Positions 58,126 through 64,000 of a stretch of DNA of 64,000 nt are shown piece by piece (positions within the stretch are counted from its first letter, which is position 1; each line of letters starts with the position of its first letter). Location of the stretch: NCBI GenBank assembly GCA_033297205.1, contig MU859144.1, positions 1 to 64,000 of the forward strand, given 5' to 3'. The notes beneath the pieces are model-generated. The model ran no database searches and had not been told where the DNA came from. It worked only from the letters and a program-made list of their open reading frames with translations. This stretch comes from Pseudoneurospora amorphoporcata (taxonomy: Eukaryota > Ascomycota > Sordariomycetes > Sordariales > Sordariaceae). The position numbers and the translations under genes were made by a program.

Positions 58126-60713
58126 TTACTTTTGAATATTTTTTCGTATCCCCAAGTGTCATTTTTCGACCTGGTGAGATTTGTTCACTGCATACGTTTC
58201 TTTCTTTAGTTTGTCTTTCGCTGGCTAGCTTGCGCCTCTGTGTCAGTTTGCAATGGTACCTGATGTTACTGTTTCACTAAGGTCACATAGCTCTCTTCGT
58301 ACAGTACATACCTGTGTCCGCTAGCAGCCCCGCCCCCCACCATGCCCCTGAAATCTGATAGATCGAATGCAGCAAAGCGCCCGTCTCGTTTTGGATATTG
58401 TCCCACGATATGTCAGTCCCGTCTCTTCAGATATCACCACCACCACCGACTTGTTATTGTCCCCGAACTATGCACTCGCTTGACTTGAAAGTTGGGTGCC
58501 TGTGAGTCTGTAACCGCCCGGGCCTCTTGTGAAACGAACGGGGAGACTTTAGACCTAAGCTCTCCCCAGGTCCCTGGCGCCTGGCTGCTGCACCCACTTT
58601 GGTGGAGGGGCAGAGGACCAGGAGGACCTGAGGTGAGACACACGCCCGGGCGCTTACTGGCAGTTGGTTGTAGACCTATGGTATTTGTCACCGCAACCAA
58701 CATGTTCGGCATTGTTGATGAAGAAAAGGAGAAGAATAGGTATTGGGAACAAATGAGTTGTCTGTACTGGTCCGTTCCCATATGATGAAATAAGGGTTGC
58801 CTAGTATGGAGCGGATACATATACTATGTATACAGACCGTGGTGGGATTATGCTGGTTTTGAGGGAATGAGACGGGTCCACTGGATGGGTACTTGGTTCT
58901 GGAAACACGATTTGGAGGTTCTCGACATATCCTCACAGGGCTGCAGGAGGTCGCATACATGCTGGCCTCGGCAGGCTGACGACTAGGAGAAGAAGAGGAG
59001 TGAAGATGAACCGAAAAGGTATCCAAAGGTTCAACCCATGCTGCAAGGTGATACCTCTACCTAGAGGACCAGCGTCCAGGCTGAGCCAAGCTCTAGACCT
59101 AGAGGCCGTTGGCAAAACACATTAGCCGCCAAAGTGCTGATACCATGATGTATTTCCATGTTCTTGTACGTATATATGAAACCGTAGACTGGAGGGCACA
59201 TCAACCCGCTCCTCGTGTTACTATAGTTGAGGCACGAGGAGCGATATGATGTTGGAGGCCAGGGGCAGTCTCTACCACCTCAACCATACACCATACCTAT
59301 CTATTTATGTGAACGGGAAGGAGGAAAAAGAAGAAGAAGGGTAAATGGTTGTCCTTCTGGGCCAGCAGACCGTCAGCGAGTTGAACCCCGCTGGCGAAGG
59401 AGTCCCGGTCTCAGGTCCTTGATGCGTTTGACGATCTGAATGAGCCCCACCAACCATGACAACGTGGGCTGAGCTTCCGCTGGGGGCTCCTTGTCGCACT
59501 TTGTTCTGGGGTCAATATTGCTTCAGAGGAGAACTGAAGCTGTGTGAAGTGTGAAGCGTCAAGTAGTTGGGGCCTCGACCCTCCTGTCATTTTCTCCTGT
59601 TTTGTTCCTCATCAGCTCGATAGCTTCCATTTGACCCATCCTTCATAAGAGAGCTTCTCCTGTCTTCCTGCTCGGCCGATTGATACCCATTCCAATCACC
59701 AAAAGCACTCACGATATCGCCCTGGAAGCTTGAAGTGACTCTCCCAAGAGGTACGTGTAAGTGCCGACAAACGCCTAGTTCTAGACTCGTCCCGCCAGGC
59801 CCGCTTTCACATTCTCGTGGTTCACTTGCAGGACAGAGAGCCCAAGTGGAAGTGCTCGACTGCGTACCACCTGATCGTCCATCTGTTATCTTGCTTTCGG
59901 CTGAGTGGTTCTACTACCCATTCTACCCGCAACGTCCACAGTGCTGAAGGAGCCGGACCTTGGCCTTCTTCTACCTGGACACTGACATCCACTCAACTTC
60001 ATCCCGGATCTGAGGTGCGCCGCTTGGCAGTCGAGGCTCGCGGAAGAGTGGAAGGAGCAGCCAGCAACGCAAGCCCAGTGGTTGCTCTGTTGCACTGCAT
60101 TTATTCGTCCCATTTGATCTCTCATTAATTGGATGCCCTCACCTGCACCCTGACGGGAGTTGTGTGTCAACAGCTAATCATAGCAAGCAGCTTTCTCAAG
60201 ACAGCCTAGGTAGGTACCTTAGAGCAGTCCGGTATAGGGTAGTAGACCAAATTCGCGCCCAACCCCTCCGCCACCACTAAGGTACCTTCGGGGCTACAAC
60301 AACGCAACAACGCAGCCCGCACCAACCGTCCGTTCAGGCCCCCGCATTTCCACGGGTTCCCATCACATCCCCTTGGCGACGGTCACTTACTTCCTTTACA
60401 ACTTACACTCTTTCTATAACCAACAACAACAACAACAACTACAACTCGGTGTTGGGCAATACCTTCTTGTTCTTCGATCGCTAGCATTGTCGTCGGCGGC
60501 CCCTCGACTGCGTGACTCGACTGGGATCTTGGACAACCCCACTCCAACAGACGAATCCCCTCATCCAGTAGCGCCCGTTGACTCGCGATCAACGCCTCCG
60601 CTGTCACACAACACAAACATTTTCAACCCTTGAGCCGGCGATACGACCAAATCACTTGCTGTCCCCAAAACAGTCTTTGTCGCCCCTAAACAGCCCCCCA
60701 GGTACACGCCGAA
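58126..60713. other. Long upstream interval of the MAP kinase gene
   Basis: 2.6 kb without supported gene. Overlapping frames of up to 128 codons on both strands lack domains. CAA repeats lie at 60420-60440, and the palindromes CCTAGGTAGGTACCTTA and TAAGGTACCTT occur near 60204-60220 and 60279-60289. A long 5' leader for the kinase is likely within 60250-60713. Confidence 0.5.
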
Positions 60714-61988
60714 ATGAGCAGCGCACAAAGAGGCGGAGCTCGCAAGATCTCCTTCAACGTCAGCGAGCAGTATGACATCCAGGATGTCGTAGGTGAAGGC
60801 GCCTACGGTGTCGTCTGGTAAGTCTATCACCACAACTAGTCTTCGCCCATACCGGAGAGAACACTGGAACTGACAGGCAGCCGCACAACAGCTCTGCAGT
60901 ACACAAGCCTTCGGGCCAAAAGGTTGCGATCAAGAAGATCACCCCGTTTGACCACTCCATGTTCTGTTTGCGGACGTTGCGCGAGATGAAGCTGCTTCGG
61001 TACTTCAACCATGAAAACATCATCTCTATTCTCGATATTCAAAAACCACGGAGCTACGATACCTTCAACGAGGTCTATCTCATCCAGGTATGATCGCATA
61101 CCGTCTTGGTCCTATAGCTTATCTGTTCCTCACTAACAACATGGCTGGATCATCAGGAACTAATGGAGACTGACATGCATCGTGTCATTCGTACCCAAGA
61201 GCTCTCGGACGACCATTGCCAATACTTCATTTACCAGACGTTGCGCGCCCTCAAGGCCATGCACTCTGCCAATGTTCTTCACCGCGACTTGAAACCCTCC
61301 AACCTTTTGCTAAACGCCAACTGCGATCTGAAAGTGTGCGACTTTGGCTTGGCCCGCTCGGCCGCGTCGCAAGAGGACAACTCGGGCTTCATGACCGAAT
61401 ACGTTGCCACCCGTTGGTACCGCGCCCCCGAAATCATGTTGACGTTCAAGGAGTACACCAAGGCCATCGATGTTTGGTCCGTTGGCTGCATTTTGGCCGA
61501 GATGTTGAGCGGCAAGCCGCTCTTCCCTGGCAAGGATTGTACGTCATCCCATCCCATCTCAAGTCCTAACGCATCGACCATGTTGGAAAACTAACACGCA
61601 TTCTTTCACAGACCACCATCAACTGACCCTCATCCTGGACGTCCTCGGCACCCCCACCATGGAAGACTACTATGGCATCAAGTCGCGCCGCGCCCGGGAG
61701 TACATCCGCTCGCTGCCCTTCAAGAAGAAGGTTCCCTTCCGCACGCTGTTCCCCAACACGTCGGAGCTGGCCCTGGACCTGCTAGAGAAGCTGCTCGCCT
61801 TCAACCCTGTTAAGCGCATCACGGTCGAAGAGGCGCTCAAGCACCCGTACCTGGAGCCCTACCACGACCCCGATGATGAGCCGACCGCGCCCCCCATCCC
61901 CGAGGAGTTCTTTGATTTCGACAAGCACAAGGACAACCTGAGCAAGGAGCAGCTGAAGCAGTTGATTTACAACGAGATCATGAGGTGA
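60714..61988 (+). CDS. mak-2: Fus3/Kss1-class MAP kinase (MAK-2/PMK1 type)
   Basis: Exons 60714-60817, 60892-61087, 61157-61538 and 61612-61988 (donors GTAAGT, GTATGA and GTACGT) give 352 residues. The kinase domain covers nearly the whole protein: Gly loop VGEGAYGVV, catalytic Lys49 in VAIKK, HRDLKPSN with Asp144, DFG at 162-164, activation lip GFMTEYVATRWYRAPE with Thr180 and Tyr182, and the MAPK insert after GKDYHHQLTLILDVLGTP. The N terminus MSSAQRGGARKISFNVSEQYDI and the C terminus EQLKQLIYNEIMR are those of the filamentous-fungal Fus3/Kss1 orthologue. That kinase acts in the nucleus and cytoplasm, controlling hyphal fusion, sexual development and, in pathogens, appressorium formation. 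It would be activated by an upstream MEK; no upstream genes lie here. Exon phases are fully consistent. Confidence 0.96.
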
Positions 61989-62751
61989 ACGTCTACTTCC
62001 AAATAAGCCGTGCGTAGATAGGAATGGGAGGAGTCGAGCAAGAAGAATTCAGTCGGATGCTTTGCGAGGAGAATGTTAGTGTCAGTTTACTGGGTCCTCT
62101 TATCGGGGCCGTGGGAGATATCAGGAAGCAGTGAGTGGGATATGCTTTTCCAACATTTGATGGCAAATGTTGAAGGGAAGGGGAGGTGTGCGGGCAATGC
62201 GGGCTAGATGAGCGCGTGGGAAGAGTCGATTGTTACGTTTCCTTTACGGTGTTGATACACACTTATAGCTTGCTTAAACCGGATCCCGTTTCGTGCTGTC
62301 TTGAATTTAAAATCTAGATACTCCACTTGCCTGACCTGGTGATCGAATGTCTTTTGTTGTCCTGTGGACCCGAGCTTGTCTGTTCAACATCTAGGAATCG
62401 AGTAGCAAGCTGTTGGGTTACGCAAGTGAGTGAAGGGTATATTATGTTTTGAAAACTGGCTAAATCACAAGACACTATTACAAGGCCTGTACCTGGTATG
62501 TATGTCTGTCCAGCTTTCCTTTTCCCTTTGCTTGGTCAACACCCAAACCCCACCAGAATAACGCCATACGCCACAACATTTCCATATCCATACCCAGTTT
62601 CCAGTTTACTGGCCCCAAAGGCGGCCTGTCACAAATGATACATAGTCCATCAGTTCCCCCAAAGTCCAAGAGCCCAGCCTCCTCATCCCACTGTTGAATC
62701 AACAGTTGTGTTCCCAGCAAGTCAAATCAAGAAGAAGTCAAATAGGTGTCA
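61989..62751. other. Convergent flanks of MAPK gene and oxr1
   Basis: 763 bp between stop codons of convergent genes. No gene recognised. Confidence 0.5.
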
Positions 62752-63971
62752 TCATAACCCCCCGGACCCAATAACCCAAACCTCCACCCCCAAAACCGAA
62801 AACTTCTCCCCCTGATCACTCAACTGCTCATTCCCAAACGTCTGGCTCGTAGAGCTCACCCCCTTCTCCAGCCCGTCATCCAGCCACAGCCCGTACTTGC
62901 CATCGCCAGCGCCCACGCTCAAAAAATGCGACTCGCAGAGGATGTAATACTCGTTTACGCCGCTGTAGGGAAACGCCTTGAAGCGGATGGTGGTTTGACC
63001 GATACTCCCCATGGAAGCAACTAGAAGGTCGTCCACGCTGCCGTTGTGGGGTGATGTAGCTGCTGTGTTGGCCCTCGAGGAGACGGTTGATGAGGCAACA
63101 TCGTCGCCGCTGCTGTGGTTCGTTGCCGTGTCTGTGGCGGTTCCGACGGAGGAGATGGTGGATGTTCGACCGCGGTAGCTGGTGGTGTCGGCGGAGGGAG
63201 GGGGCGGGAGCGAGGCCATGACCGAGGCGCGCCAGAGAAAACATTCGCCTGTTCCAAAGTATTTGGGGGCGGGGTGGGGGTAATCGGAGAGGTAGGCGCC
63301 GAAGATCTGATGTTGTGACAAGGTAAGCTTCTGGCCTTTCTTTCTTCTTGGGTGTCGGGGAGAAGTAGGAAATGACTTACACCACCCTCAGCATCTTTAA
63401 CAACCAATACGAATCCCACCCGTCGTCCGGAATACTTTGCACACTTATCGTAAAGCGTTCCCAGACTTGCCCCGTCCTGGTCCAGACTGTAGATCAGATT
63501 CCACTCGTCCACGATGCTGAGCCTCGTAGGCACCATGATCCGTATCTCCTCCGCGATCGCCTGTGTTAATATCCTGGCCGACTGGGGGGTGTCCGGTGCA
63601 AACCCCTTGAGCTGCACGGGTTCCAATGGAGGCGGCTGCATGAGTGACACGGTCCTTTGGATGGTTTCGTGAAATCGAGGAGGAGCGTAGACTCCGTCGA
63701 CGCCGTTGTTGTTCTGGTGGGCGTGGGAGTTGGAGTGTGAACTGTCTGCTGGGTATGAATGCGAGTGGGTGAGAGACGGTGTTTCGGCGGAGAACCGTCG
63801 AATCAGACCTCCCCAAATACTGGAGACTAGTCCTGGGGACTGAGAGCTGCCGGCCCCCGTCCCTGTTGGTGTTTGGGCGCTGGAGCCCGGGGCCGGCGAG
63901 GAGTACCCCGATTCGGACCGGAAGGGTTGGGTCGGAAGGGGGTGTCTATCGCGAGAATCTTGGTAGCTCAT
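62752..63971 (-). CDS. oxr1: OXR1, TLDc-domain oxidation resistance protein
   Basis: Exons 63971-63381 and 63306-62752 (donor GTAAGT, acceptor TCAG) give 381 residues. The N-terminal ~140 residues are Ser/Pro/His-rich and disordered (SYQDSRDRHPLP, SHSNSHAHQNNN). The TLDc domain starts at about residue 135 (ILTQAIAEEIRIMVP) with RLSIVDEWNLIYSLDQDG and YSGRRVGFVLVVKDAEGGIFGAYL across the intron. It continues through KYFGTGECFLWR and, after a Ser/Thr-rich insertion, NEYYILCESHFLSVGAGDGKYGLWLD to the terminal EVWVIGSGGL. Family members protect against oxidative damage and bind the V-ATPase; in yeast Oxr1 promotes V-ATPase disassembly. Role here is by family. The promoter lies beyond the window edge. 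Confidence 0.94.
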
Positions 63972-64000
63972 GGTTTCAGATTTCCTTGTCCAAAAGATAC

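Noticed and set aside
1..64000. CRISPR arrays, bacterial operons, rRNA genes
   Set aside because: Intron-rich nuclear fungal genes throughout; no array of spaced repeats, and no 5S, 18S or 28S segment recognised by eye.

Overview
The window reads as nuclear DNA of a filamentous ascomycete, most likely a Sordariomycete close to Sordariales. Genes are split by short GT-AG introns with CTAAC/CTGAC-type branch sites, and the encoded proteins have typical fungal architectures. The first 9 kb carries the signature of repeat-induced point mutation (RIP): TpA is in excess, CpA and TpG are scarce, and the stops in old transposon reading frames are TAG or TAA. The species assignment is inference; no marker gene fixes it.

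Layout. 1-9.0 kb is a transposon graveyard. It holds a RIP-damaged Tad-like LINE (ORF1 with zinc knuckles; ORF2 with endonuclease, reverse transcriptase and a C-terminal Cys-rich end). Inverted repeats of about 64 bp flank it. Next come a promoter-like and tRNA-like segment, and two terminal-inverted-repeat elements that share a core but have different ends. From 10.5 kb the window is gene-bearing. In order: cytochrome b5-fused sphingolipid/fatty-acid desaturase (-), dihydrolipoamide dehydrogenase (-), Sgd1/NOM1 (-), SRP14 (+), a Gbp2/Hrb1-type SR protein with three RRMs (-), COQ9 (+), SMC6 (-), Ecdysoneless/Sgt1-type protein (+), metacaspase (-), an intron-containing tRNA (-), an unrecognised 628-residue protein (-), a decayed membrane-protein gene (+), a 105-residue membrane protein (-), SEC24 (+), tRNA-Gln(CTG) (+), the Fus3/Kss1-class MAP kinase (+) and OXR1 (-).

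The genes are housekeeping or regulatory and do not form a metabolic cluster. Loose themes are mitochondrial function (DLD, COQ9), protein targeting and secretion (SRP14, SEC24), RNA and ribosome biology (SGD1, GBP2), genome maintenance (SMC6) and stress or cell death (metacaspase, OXR1, MAPK). The sgd1 and srp14 start codons lie 420 bp apart and diverge, as do those of smc6 and the Ecd gene.

Splice models were built by hand from reading-frame continuity and splice consensus. Each multi-exon CDS given here sums to a multiple of three. Long intergenic stretches (25.5-29.5, 40.9-44.8, 47.4-50.1 and 58.1-60.7 kb) show no gene I can support. No candidate for a wholly new multigene system stands out. 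The most unusual items are the transposon structures, the 8-nt microexon, probable GC-AG introns and the decayed membrane-protein gene.
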